DNA of 64,000 nt from Bedellia somnulentella (Eukaryota; Arthropoda; Insecta; Lepidoptera; Bedelliidae): positions 12,429,608 to 12,493,607 of the forward strand of contig OY755191.1 in NCBI GenBank assembly GCA_963576735.1, read 5' to 3'. The stretch's first letter is position 1. Each line of letters opens with the position of its first letter. The notes below the pieces were generated by a model, which did not search any database, had not been told where the DNA came from, and saw only the letters and a program-made list of their open reading frames with translations. Made by a program: the position numbers and the translations under genes. Positions 30,890 through 41,500 of the stretch are shown here, piece after piece.

Positions 30890-31203
30890 ATAAATAAAAG
30901 ATGTTATTAAAGGAAAGAAAAATTTCGACACCGGCGGGGTTCGAACCCGCGACCTCGGGTATACGCCCCCGTCGCTCTGCCAATTGAGCTACCGTGTCAA
31001 TGGCTGCCAGTGCGAAATTCTTCTATCGTTTGTTCCTTTTTACAATTTTAATTAGTATTTGCGTTCCCTACCTCCGAATTATTTTACAAATTCGGAAGGC
31101 CACTTGTCTACCTTTTCAGATAGAATGCAAATGTTGAGAACGCTTAACTATCACATAATTTGAATGTTTTTGTTCATGAAAACCTCATGTGGGGATTATT
31201 ACT
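30890..31203 (-). mobile_element. tRNA-like SINE (SINE-4) copy with long 5' flank
   Basis: The tRNA-like head is at 30928-30998 on the minus strand, ending in the shared GAAATTTTTCTTTCC and AATAACATCTTTTA tail. Upstream of the head, bases matching GAATTTCGCACTGGCAGCC also occur in the 12.5-kb copy. About 160 bp further on, AGTAATAATCCCCACATGAGG recurs; in the other copies that block lies behind the tail. The head is embedded in a larger repeat rather than at its 5' end. Confidence 0.65.
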
Positions 31204-31787
31204 AATAACTTACTTACTTATACTCACGCCCATTATTCCCATTGGGGTAGGCAGAGACTATCGATCGCCACTTAGTACGATCTTGACAAACCTCTCTTGC
31301 TTCCCTCACATTCATTATTCTTCTCATAAATGCTCTTTTATTCTCACTTCGGAACCCCGCCTTTATATGAACGTTTTCTATCTGGTTAAGACACGTTTTA
31401 CGAGGCCGTCCTCTACTAACAATCCCATCCACATTGGCTCTATATATCTCTTTCGTTACTTTATTTTCATCCATCCTCTCTATGTGCCCAAACCACCTCA
31501 ACATTCCTTTTTCTATTTTGCATACTACGTCATCTTTCAAACCTACTCGTTCACGGATCACAGTATTTCTCACTCTATCACACAGCCTTACATTACATAT
31601 ACTTCTGAGGGATCTCATTTCCACTGCATTAACTCTTATTTCATGCTTGTGCCATGCCCAACATTCACTACCATACATCAGCGTGGGAACCAAAACAGCA
31701 TTATGCACAGCCATTCGAGCCTTTTCTGACAACGACTGGCTCAACATCAGACTGTTCATGGCTCCATTCACCGCGTTTCCCTTTTTA
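31204..31787 (-). mobile_element. RTE LINE, 5'-truncated copy
   Basis: About 580 bp of RTE 3' end in minus orientation. Tail side: ACTTACTTACTTATACTCACG. The copy stops after the KKGNAVNGAM coding region. It differs from the 47- and 49-kb copies at many codons, so it is a separate subfamily. Confidence 0.85.
31214..31786 (-). pseudogene. RTE reverse transcriptase C-terminus
   Basis: A continuous frame covering the thumb and C-terminal region: VLVPTLMYGSECW, VEMRSLRSI, DRVRNTVIRERVG, IEKGMLRWFGHIERMD, SRGRPRKT, and a REVCQDRTKWRSIVSAYPNG end. The polymerase active site (YADD region) and the endonuclease are missing. The first ORF residues (MIYFLQEWKYI) are flanking sequence. Conservation of the frame suggests a copy of moderate age. 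Confidence 0.85.
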
Positions 31788-32272
31788 ATAATATATTTCC
31801 ACTCCTGTAGAAAATATATCATGTCTGCTTTGTCATAACTGTTTTCTAAGTTAACAGGTTATTATTTTTTTCTCTATTTCTATGCCATTGGTTACTATTG
31901 CCATACATGAACTCAATACGAGTGACCTAACGCAAAAACGCAAAACTACATGCAAACACACACATAGACACCTACTCACTCATTATATTAACCTTATCTT
32001 AAATAATAATAAAAAATATATTATTGTACCTAAAAAATATAATATCATATTATGAATTTTTCACTATAAATTAATATTAATTGATTGAATTAATTATATT
32101 CTCATTGTATCCAAGATCTTTTTTGTATAATTTATTAGGCTGCCCGCAATACAGGTCTAACCTAGTGCCACAGCTATAATAATAACTGTAATTTTCGGTT
32201 TTTATAAACAAATGAATGAAAATTAATACATTAATAATTAGTTTTATTTATGGTTTGTAATTTCATATGTTT
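31788..32272. other. No recognisable gene
   Basis: AT-rich with an AATATATTATTG-type stretch around 32010; nothing recognisable. Confidence 0.4.
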
Positions 32273-32515
32273 TGCCGTGTAGTGCTGGCTTAGAATGACA
32301 CTAACTCTTTCTTTCCATGGGTGTCGTAAGATTTGACTAAAGGTATGAGGCTTGTTTAAGTGGATTTTGGGCGATGGGGTTGAAGACCCATCACCAACAA
32401 AACTTTATTTCTACCAAATTGTCTCCTATCACCTTCCAAATGTGGCTTAGAAATTTCTAGCTTTTAAAAAGGCTACCCTATTTTAGGATTTAGGTCCGCG
32501 AGTATATGTATGTAT
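32273..32515 (+). mobile_element. SINE-1 downstream of the BED-finger gene
   Basis: Full-length plus-strand copy (TGCCGTGTAGTGCTGGC to GTATATGTATGTAT). It lies about 95 bp beyond the polyadenylation signal of the minus-strand gene, pointing toward it. Confidence 0.8.
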
Positions 32516-32608
32516 TACCCACTATGCAACTCACTGCCCACCAAACAGCAAGAGGAAGGGTTTGCAAATAAAAGTATAAACACAGTAGTTAAAACTCTTA
32601 TAAACAAA

Positions 32609-32614
32609 TTTATT
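32609..32614 (-). terminator. Polyadenylation signal of the BED-finger gene
   Basis: AATAAA on the minus strand, 8 bp beyond the stop codon at 32623-32625. A 3' UTR would be very short if this signal is used; a second signal further left was not identified. Confidence 0.5.
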
Positions 32615-32622
32615 TTAAAGCT

Positions 32623-33903
32623 TTATAAAAATTCTGCAGTTTCCTCATTAGCTTTTGTCTCTTCAATTTCCTCTACAATTACTTCTTCATTCGGCTTATC
32701 TAGTTCCATACCCATCATCAGCACTCTTTTCACTGCATCAGAATTGTCATACAGCCCATATTCCGCTTGCCAAAGTATTGTTGTAATTAACTGTTGTATA
32801 TTGCCCCGAGTTTTTGGTAATTTGAACTTCCTTAATTTATTTGCAATATATTCCCCAAACACTGAATATTCATCTTTGGCTTCTTTTGGTTCAGGTTTTG
32901 ATAAAACTACTGTTGGTTTCACTTTTTGATAACTCGGTGTACTGTAAAAGGTGTTGTCTACTGGGCTTTGAACTTCCCTTTTGATTTTGATTACTTTCTT
33001 TTTTCTGCGGTCAGGTAAATATTTCAGTGGTGTGGCGTATGCACTTTCCTCAAGCCATTCCTCATCTGATCCATTGGCATGCATTGCTCTGACTAGTTGA
33101 ATGGTTGCTGAATGATCTTCATTGTCATCTTCTAAGTCAGATTGTTCTATCACTTCATGCTGTAATCAATAAAATTTTGTAGACATTGTATGTATGTTGT
33201 ATGTAGATGGGATAGCATCATCAGTTTGTTAACATTATACCTCAAGTATTTTATCATAAGAAACCCTTATGCTTACTTATATTCGCGCCCATTATTCTCT
33301 TCCCTCATTTATTACTCTTCTCACTTCGGAAGTTATCTTAATACTGTATAAGTATATAATATAAATCATCATAAAAAAAGGATTTAATACAAATATTCAG
33401 TGTACATGGCACGAAATTTCATTGAGACCTTGCACTCGGCTGGGCCTGTATCGCATAATTCATGAAATAAGTATTCATAGCCGTACATTGGGAACAAACA
33501 GAGGAAAATATAACTACTTTGATTTGTTGTGGTTATGTTTATGTTAAATAGAAGATGTAAACAAACTTACCAATAAAGCTCTAGCTCGCTTTCGTGATCT
33601 CGGCGAGTCTAAATTAGTCGAATCATCCTCATTGTCTGGTTTTTGAATCGTACTATCATCCAAACTGCCCGCCACTAGTAGCTCCCACTGAATTGGATGT
33701 TTTCTCACAAGGTGCGATTTCAGGTTAGTAGTATTTCCAAAATATTTATACTGCGTTTCACACAACTGGCACGTTACAGCATATGCTCTTCCATTTTCAT
33801 CAAGCAGTTTATCATAAAAACGCCATACTAAAGAGGTATTCCTCTTCATAGTTCTTCGTTTGCTTTTACCGCCGATTAAAATTCGAAACAAATTGTATTC
33901 CAA
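32623..33903 (-). CDS. BED-type zinc-finger protein with BESS-like C-terminus, two exons
   Basis: Join of 33903-33571 and 33159-32623. The intron has GT (GTAAGTTTGT) and AG (TTGATTACAG) ends and a phase-0 junction, RARALL|HEVIEQ. The product has 289 residues from Met at 33903, or 271 from the in-frame Met at 33849 (MKRNTS). A BED finger spans about residues 25-70: Trp27, Phe29, Cys45-x2-Cys48, His64-x4-His69, with the typical TTNLKSHLVRKHP. An acidic linker and a basic stretch RRKKKVIKIKRE (probable nuclear signal) follow. The C-terminal FGEYIANKLRKFKLPKTR region with IQQLITTILW resembles a BESS motif. A DNA-binding nuclear protein is inferred. BED fingers occur in hAT transposases and in host genes derived from them; no transposase core is present. 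An RTE scrap lies in the 411-bp intron (33280-33325). Confidence 0.8.
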
Positions 33904-34469
33904 CCACTTATTAAAATTGAACGACTACTATTTATCGAATCGAATCAATATTATCCCGCCTCACAATCCAAATCCAAGCCGCAAGTGAAAACAAAATGGC
34001 GATTTTAGTAGTGAATAGTGATACGAGACGAGACGCACAGCATAGCAACTCGAGATATCCAATGACGTTTATCGATTACTATCGCGTCTGTCTCTTTTTA
34101 CTACATACTGTGGGCTATCAGCATCTCTGTCTATAGCTTGTGTTTGCTTCACGGTTATAAAACGAGCCAAGGTTATACTGGAAACGATTCACTTTTTGAC
34201 AGCCAATTAGTATGTTTGGTTTGGTTTTGATATCTGTCATTTGCTACGCTACGCAGCAATGCCGTGAAAACGAGCGAGACAAAAAATTAAAACAGAACCT
34301 AAACAGAACAGAGTTGAGTTTGACAGTTCTATTTTTATGAATGAAATGGTATACGAATTCTCATTATATTGAAATAAACTTTCAATGATTTAGAACATAA
34401 TTAGATTAACTGTGTTGCTAACAACAGAAATGAGTGCTTGAGATAAATAAAGTTAAAAAATGCCTTTAC
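33904..34469. other. Intergenic stretch between two minus-strand genes
   Basis: GC content is higher at 33960-34330 than in the repeats. An ATG in good context at 33994 (ACAAAATGGC, plus strand) opens a 45-codon frame that is not supported further. The stretch holds the start region of the BED-finger gene and the first intron of the next gene. Confidence 0.4.
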
Positions 34470-34676
34470 CTTAGCTTTCAGTGCATAAACAGTGTTAGTT
34501 CTTCCATACTTCGTAACTGCATATATAGCCAAACTACCACTCAAAACACAAGCACAAGCACACATAAAGTTGGTCTTTGAGTTGAAGCACTTAACATTGG
34601 ATAAATTTCGATAGTTCACTGATGGAGTATAAAATTTTCTTAATAATTTAGTAGAATTTCTCGAAAGCGTGGCCAT
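34470..34676 (-). CDS. First coding exon of an unidentified protein with mitochondrial-type N-terminus
   Basis: Starts MATLSRNSTK (ATG at 34674-34676) and reads 69 codons to a splice donor, GCTAAG|GTAAAG at 34470/34469. The N-terminus is rich in Arg, Ser and Thr without acidic residues up to about residue 35, as in a mitochondrial presequence. A membrane-like segment follows (CACACVLSGSLAIYAV), then KYGRTNTVYALKAK. The pattern suits an inner-membrane or intermembrane-space protein, but I do not recognise the family. A longer frame starting at 34778 would add 34 residues; the internal start is preferred because it begins the presequence. No second exon was found to the left. The BED gene may therefore lie in its intron, or the exon may have lost its partners. 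Confidence 0.5.
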
Positions 34677-34805
34677 TTTGGCAACAGCTGATTGACGTGT
34701 GGGAAGGAGAAGGATGTATTTTATGAAGAGATGAGATACGAAAGAAGCAAAATACCGGCAAATGTAATGCGCGCGCATATACCAACTTTATTTCCGTCGT
34801 ATGTA

Positions 34806-36181
34806 TGTCGCAGGAAAATCGTCAAACTCGTTAACTTACGTAAACTGTAAGTTGACGGAAAATCGTCAAACAGCAAGCGAATTTACATCTTCCCTAATAG
34901 TTTTTAGGAAACTTGTAAAATAACGTACTCATCCCAGGAAACTTGTAATTGGGAATCATTTTTCTGTGCATTTTTCACAAGATTCCGAGTTTTGAATTTA
35001 TAATTTAGGAAATTTGTAAGCCTCCTAATGCCTGCTAGTGAAATTGTTAACAGAACCAGTTACTTATACTGATTGGTTAAGAAGTGAGATTCAGTAATGA
35101 CAATGTTTTAATATTTTCAAATATAAATGAGGAATTGGCCTAAAAGCGTTTCAAAAAAGGGTTTCCTAGCCGTTAATCTTACGTAATTATAAACGAAAAC
35201 TACGAATAATTGATAACAATAACGGATTTTACAATAGTTTCCATTTGTTAATAAACCCACCTTTTGACTTGCTTTTCACTCACTCACATCACAGTAGCGA
35301 ATCGCAATAAGATGTATCTTGAGCTACAGAATTAGAAGGTGGCGGTGGGTATGCAGCCACTTCAACCAACAATTACTTAAAAAGCCTTTGGTTTCCTCTG
35401 GTGACAACCGCGGGACAAAAAATTATGAGTGTAGTAAATTTGTAAGACTTAAAAATCTTTACAATTATCGGTTAAAAATAGCAGTAACATATTTCTGGCG
35501 GTAACCTATACGAATGTCATTGGAGTTGACTAAGGACTTTGGGGCTTTTTTAGTGTTGTTTTGGCGATGCGGTTGGAGACCTATCACCATGAATGTTTAT
35601 ATTACAAACTTTTCCCATTTAACTTCAAGAAGTAGTTAAACTCCGAGACGCTACGGCTACCCCATCTAGGGATTTATTGCCGTGAGTATAGATAGGTATA
35701 TATGTATCGGTATTAAAACGCTCTTTAAATTAAAACGGCATTAAAATTATCTAGGTGGTATTCATACTATACAACTAAAAATATCACGATATATACTTAA
35801 ACAAATTATATTTAATAAATATTCTTAAAACGTTTTAACTTAATGTCAGTGACAGCAAATAATAGCAAATTAATAGATTAGCATTAGTAAAGCAAGGGCA
35901 ATATTAGTGTCGATTGTCGAGTTGATAAGACGCGCGAATGCGTCACGTCACGTGACCGCCGCCAGCCAATCCGCATCGACTAACATCCCTCTCTTCGCGC
36001 CGTCAGCGCTGCATTGACAAGTTTCCTGAATCCTGAGGTGAGTGTGAGTCCGTTATTTTACAAGCTTCCTAAAAACTTTAAGATGAAGTGTAAATTCGAA
36101 TACTGTTTGACGGATTTCCGTCAACTGAGAAGTTTCCTAGGAAACTTATAAGTTAACGAGTTTGACGATTTTCCTGCGACA
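34806..36181. mobile_element. 1.4-kb inverted-repeat DNA transposon, superfamily unclear
   Basis: The termini are inverted: TGTCGCAGGAAAATCGTCAA at 34806 and its complement ending at 36181. The outer 33 bp are identical and similarity continues for about 150 bp. TGTA flanks both ends (34802-34805, 36182-36185). Many subterminal copies of AGGAAACTTGTA or its complement occur near both ends (34912, 34937, 35007, 36020, 36061, 36133), as expected of transposase-binding sites. No transposase frame is present. A GC-rich stretch (35930-36010) and a SINE-1 (35507-35706) lie inside. The element begins about 130 bp upstream of the 34676 start codon. Confidence 0.8.
35507..35706 (+). mobile_element. 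SINE-1 inside the inverted-repeat transposon
   Basis: Plus-strand SINE-1 lacking its first 40 bp; GATGCGGTTGGAGACC and CGGCTACCCCATCTAGGG are clear, with a short GTGAGTATAGATAGG tail. It is nested, so it is younger than the host element or was carried with it. Confidence 0.75.
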
Positions 36182-36227
36182 TGTACAAATTTAGAAATGG
36201 ATATCAATGAATGTTATTAGTAAATAG

Positions 36228-36722
36228 CTTTGACTATAAACACTATAGACAGATTCATAATGCAACGGGAGCGTACCTCTTTTAGAAAGCAATATTTTTC
36301 CCTGTAATGTTGCGATCACTAGAAAACAATTACCCCAAAATACTATTATTCTATTAAAAATTTATTCGTAATCATGGGAAGATTTATCCCTGAAAGTTAG
36401 TACCTACAATGCTTCAGATTTCACGGTGTATTAAACATCAGTATAAATGGTAAAATTAAACAAAAAAGATTGTAAAATACTAGGAGCAAGTATGTACAAT
36501 TATATGATTGCAGGAAATAATATAGTAAACAGTAAACCTTTAATTAAACAATAAATTAACGTAATCAATTTTAAATTAAAAAGTAGCTTTTAGAATCGTG
36601 ATTATAGTATTTTGGGGTCATTGTTTTCTAGTGATCGCAACATTACAGGGAAAAATATTGCTTTCTAAAAGAGGTACGCTCCCGTTGTATTATGACTCTG
36701 TCTATAGTGTTTATAGTCAAAG
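36228..36722. mobile_element. MITE with 119-bp near-perfect terminal inverted repeats
   Basis: 36228-36346 and 36604-36722 are inverted copies with three mismatches in 119 bp. The ends read CTTTGACTATAAACACTATA. The loop of about 257 bp has no frame. GTAAAT occurs next to both ends (36220-36225, 36724-36729) but is separated from them by one or two bases, so the target duplication is tentative. The near-identical arms imply a recent origin or a fold-back element. Confidence 0.85.
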
Positions 36723-36892
36723 GGTAAATCATGGAAGTATTATTTAAACAGGAACGCGCGCTAGCGACCTAAAGTGTCCTGAAAAAGGATGGCTAACTAG
36801 CTAACTGTGTCTCGTTTTATGTAGGGTGACCATCTGTTGGTGTTTTAATAAGAGTTCCTCTAAAGGATACAAAAACACTTATATTTACATAT

Positions 36893-37048
36893 TTTGAAAA
36901 CCGCATGTGGGGACCTGATGCAGCCTTTGACACGGTAGCTCAATTGGTAGAGCGACGGGGGCGTATACCCGAGGTCGCGGGTTCGATCCCCACCTGTGTC
37001 GAAATTTTTCTTTCCTTTATTTATTAGTTATATTTACATACATACATT
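36893..37048 (+). mobile_element. tRNA-like SINE (SINE-4) monomer with 24-bp flanking repeats
   Basis: Head GACACGGTAGCTCAATTGG (36929 onward) with B box GGGTTCGATCCCC and paired acceptor ends GACACGG/CTGTGTC. Tail: GAAATTTTTCTTTCC, then TTATTAGTTATATTTACATA. Direct repeats of 24 bp with two mismatches (A-AAAAACACTTAT-TTTACATAT) flank it at 36869-36892 and 37049-37072. The 36 bp before the head (GAAAACCGCATGTGGGG) recur at 31.17 kb in the same orientation. Confidence 0.8.
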
Positions 37049-37139
37049 ATAAAAACACTTATGTTTACATATATACATTGTTTTTGGTAAATCAACGTGT
37101 TTTTTATACATATTTATTCTTAATTAATAGATTATAAAA

Positions 37140-37349
37140 GAATGGGTAGCCAGTGCTTGCGAATTAAAATTACCTCAGCCACTTTTGGAAGTTGCGTGGG
37201 GAAAAGATGGTGAAATAAAGGTTGTTGGTGATGGGTCTCAACCGCATTACCCAAAAATCCCTTAAAAGCCCCAATACCGTTAGTCGCCTATTACGTACAC
37301 CAACCAGAAGAAATGGGGTAGTGCTATACTAAGCCGACACGACACAGCT
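37140..37349 (-). mobile_element. SINE-1, 3'-truncated copy
   Basis: Minus-strand copy; the TATG tail and GCCGTGAGTA end are missing, while the 5' GTGTCGTGTCGGCTTAG is present. Confidence 0.7.
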
Positions 37350-38306
37350 ATATTCAAATTCAAACCGTTTAATGCATTCATGTGATAAAGTTCGAGATGA
37401 TACAGGTTATTTTATTTACTGTTCCATAACATGAACCCATATTTATCACTATTTTCTTAATTAAATGATAAAAGCTCCAAAACACTCAAACAGATGATAA
37501 ATTGTGGACACCACATTTATCTTGTTTCGATGGGGATACCCGTGACAAATATTAATATCCCTTTTGCCAAACTTAACCAATTATTTATCTCCAAATCGAT
37601 AGGCGACAATAATAATTAAAATAAAATACAAAAAAGGAACAGTTAATAACCTGCTTTTTATAAAATATTCTCTATAAATAAGTTTGAATTTGTTTTTCTT
37701 TGAACTTAATCTCGACTGGCCACCGCGCGAGCGGGACACACTTCTCTCTCACACGGCTCTCGTTCTAGGACGTTTCTCTGCTTGACAGTTTTTAAAAGAT
37801 AATTAACTTTATTGCATGGTAATAAATTGCATTTTTGTTTACCATATTTTTGTGAGTACGCTCTCCTGTTTAGTTAGTAGCTTCATGGGGTAAATAGTAT
37901 TTTCTTTTTTTTGTACGTATGTTGCGCGATTATTTCGTTAATAGTCAATGTAGAATAACTCGATCTCTAAAATTTTTTTCTCTTTGGTTCCATTTGCTTC
38001 TAAGGTGGTCCCATTTAGTTTTTGTCAGGTTTGGTTGTCACCTTACATTACAAACTTTTCTACATACATTATGCATGATATGGTATAATCGTTGAACCAA
38101 ATTGGTTGCAAATCGAAAATCTAAGTCGACTTATAGATACATTATTATATTACATACACTTTTATTATTGGACATTACTACCAAAACTTTAGGAAGTCCC
38201 CAACAAAAATAATTTCATGAAAAACTTGTACTGCATGTATGGCTGTTTTATACCACGCGATAACTATTTAAAAGGTAGCTCGTACTAAAATGCTGGAGTA
38301 CTAGCA
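37350..38306. other. Unassigned
   Basis: A CT-rich, GC-richer stretch at 37715-37790 could be a promoter or 5' UTR, but no gene is attached. 38240-38283 is a scrap of MITE-C. Confidence 0.4.
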
Positions 38307-38402
38307 CGAGCGCTATTTTATCTTTCGATATCCGTTGGAATGAGATGACAGTATACAATACTAAGTAAGTGCGAAAGAGATGTACAGTTAATAGTTAGCT
38401 CG
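38307..38402 (-). mobile_element. MITE-C, shortened copy
   Basis: Matches the reverse complement of 54991-55108: CGAGCGCTATTTTATC at the left, GACAGTATACAATACTAAGT in the middle, AGCTCG-TA at the right. The interior is shorter by about 20 bp. Confidence 0.6.
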
Positions 38403-38422
38403 TACTAGCTATGCTGGACTTA

Positions 38423-38560
38423 AGCCCGATTTCTGAATTGAGTATTCCAGCTGAGAACAACTTAAGTATCGTTCTGTCGCATTGAAATCTTGACAACTGA
38501 ATGAGACAAAACGATACTTAAGTCGTTCTCAGCTTGAATACTCAATTCAGAAATCGGGCG
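38423..38560. mobile_element. 138-bp MITE, Harbinger-like
   Basis: Inverted ends GCCCGATTTCTGAATTGAG; the arms match over about 53 bp (to GTATCGTT), so the element is nearly a perfect hairpin. TTA flanks both sides (38420-38422, 38561-38563). A 3-bp TTA duplication is typical of PIF/Harbinger elements; the assignment is inferred from that and the GC-rich tip. Confidence 0.75.
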
Positions 38561-38563
38561 TTA

Positions 38564-41500
38564 GGCAACTACCCATTCCGCATTAGGGTTTATTCGGCCT
38601 TGCTTTTAATCAATCCTGTGTTGATATTTAGTTTTGTACGCTGGTGCTGAGTCTTGTTGGAATATCTATTGTTGATTAATTTAGCTAATCTAAAATATAG
38701 CTTTAGTGATTGATTGATTTTGTCACATAAGAAAAGGGCTGTACCCATTATTTTTGGGGGTTGACAAGGTTCGACTTAGGGCTTAGATGCCTTTAAAGTA
38801 ATTTTTGATTGTAGTGGTAAGACACTTTTACTACTCATTCTTTTACTTAATAAAATTTACAAATATATTAGTAATTTTGGAAGCTCTCTCTACCTCTATT
38901 TGCGATTTACAAGGCATGAGTTTGCACGCACGAAAGCTTTTTAACGCCTTTCTAACCCGACTTATGTACTGCTCTTCAATCCCAAAACATATTTATCCGT
39001 ATACAAACGGGTTTTGCTCCTTCAAGTTGCGTCTCTAGCTCTAGAGATCATGATAGCAATTCTTTTGAACTCGTAACAGAAGATCAAATATGAGGATTTA
39101 ATTCCTTTTCCCAGTCTTTAGTCCTCTACGCTAACAAAATTCAGAAGCAAAGGTAATGGAGCTACAATAATAAAGGATTATAGGATAGGAAGGGTTCAAG
39201 CAAATAAATAAAATAAAGAAATAAAATGCAATTTTTATACATTTTATTTGTAATGGTATGGCACATTTACAATAAATTAGTTACAGAACTTATAATTGAA
39301 TAATGCAACTGTTTTAACAAACCGAATTTACGCATAGTCAAAGAAATATATAATAAAAATTGCTATTTTTTTTGCAGACTGATTAGGTAAAATTAATGGA
39401 TTCTAATCATGTGAATGATGTCTTAGTATCATTTTTACTCAATACTGTATTCGCCTCCCAATACAAAATTATTTACAAATTGTTATACAAATAATGAGTC
39501 CAGCAAAATATTATTGTCCTATTATTTTTGTATTGTATATTATTTTTATAAGGTTCATTTCAAAATACATAAAATTAAACGACACTCGTTTAAGCTGCTA
39601 TGGAGTTTTGTAATAACATAATGGCTAATAGTAAGAAATCATTATTAATCTCGCATAGTACGTACATTTTTCTGACTATTTTATGTAACAAAATTTATTT
39701 TAAAACCCTGTAAAATATAAACCTGTTTGTTTTGCCATAATTTAATTCTGATGATAATAAGTACTGTCTATTTTGCAACATTTATGGTTAAGTACTAAAA
39801 ATTATATAATTTGCAAAGTTCCATTACAGTGAATTCAGCAACGAATATTATTTATAGGCGATTAATTATTTATACACAAAATACATAAAGCACATTATTC
39901 GAATAGAAAGGACTCATTATTCCTCGACACTTAATAATAAAGTAAGTATAAATAATATAGCTAATATAAATATGTATAACATTATTTGCCTACATTAAAT
40001 AATACAACATATTCACAAATCTGTCGACCACCCTCTTACCACTGTCTTCTGGACATTCTCTATGATTAAAAGTACAAACAAAATTATATATTGAGGCAGT
40101 GTTATTTGTATATAAACGAACTATTTTCATATGTAATGAACAGCAGTATGCAAAGAAATTTACATAATTGGTATAGTGATTTTCAAATAAAATGAACCCT
40201 TTTTCGGAAAATATTAATTAGTACTAATAACTGAAACAAAATTGACGGATTTCTTACATGTTATTTTTCACAGTTCTAAATAATACTGTATATTTAATGT
40301 TACCCAATTGCGGCTAAATGAATTATCGATAAATCGAATGACTCTACTACATCTTGGTACATCACTAATGAATGTAAAATGGCTTCCTAAAATACAAGCG
40401 TATGTTTCCTAAGACCTACGTTCTATTGGATCTATGGGGGCGAATTATTAAAAATCAACTAAAACGTTAACAAAATACGACTTTCTCTATAATAAAAATA
40501 AATAATTTACACTTTAGTTACAATAAAATGAATACAGACAACGATATCAAGCACATAGAATTATAGGGATTTTTTTCTTTCCACTGGTAAAAGTGCAAAC
40601 TTGTTGTTATAATATCATTGATATATTTTCTTACAATAGTTGGCGTTCAGATTCAGCCGATTAAAATGTGAAAATCGTGAATCACATCTTATAATTAATT
40701 GGCACAAAGAGTGTTATAAATTGTATAAGTTTCAAAGGTCTGAATAAAAACTTTCTATGTTTTTTGAGACAATTACTGTTTTACTTTTTATTAGTCAGCT
40801 CTTTATTAGGAGAAGAATTTCACTTGCCATCATTATTCATTATCAAAAGTTATTTAAGTCCATACCCAATTAAAGTTATTTAAAATTTTGGCTAATCCAG
40901 GAAAAAAACAACAATACATGAGGTTTGGCCATTAAGTAAATACAGGCTCCCTAACAACATTAAATGCAGGATTTGATCTTAGGGCAAATTATGTATGAAC
41001 TTTAATTTAGTTCCGAAGCTCTGGCTACCTACCCAATTCATTGGGATTTATCACTGTAAGTGTGTGTATGTATGTGGCATTGCCCTTCTAAAAAATGCGA
41101 TTTTTGTTTATTAGACCCCTCTTATAACCAATTCCTTCATGGGTTAGGCATTTCGTTCATTATTCCTATCGTATTTAATTAGTTTAGAAAGTTCTAACGT
41201 TGTAATTATATCGTTGTCTGTATTTAATAATTCGCACTTTCCTTGCCTACATTAAATGCAACAAAGCTATGTTGCCAGCTACAATGCCAATTTGGCCTTC
41301 CACAGTACACCCATTGCTCGTCTCGCGCTAATCCTATAGCCGAAGCTAAAACCAACTTTACAAAAATTCAGTCCAATTTGTTCAGTCATTTCCTTACATC
41401 AAACCTTCGAGACATGCGCCGAGTTAATATGATCAGATGTGCTAGAGGCAAATGTTTGAGTAGCTTATTATTTACCAAACCAATGCAGCCGACTTTTACC

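Noticed and set aside
31160..31838. Plus-strand frames of 189 and 134 codons
   Set aside because: They are complements of the RTE reverse transcriptase on the minus strand and show no domain.
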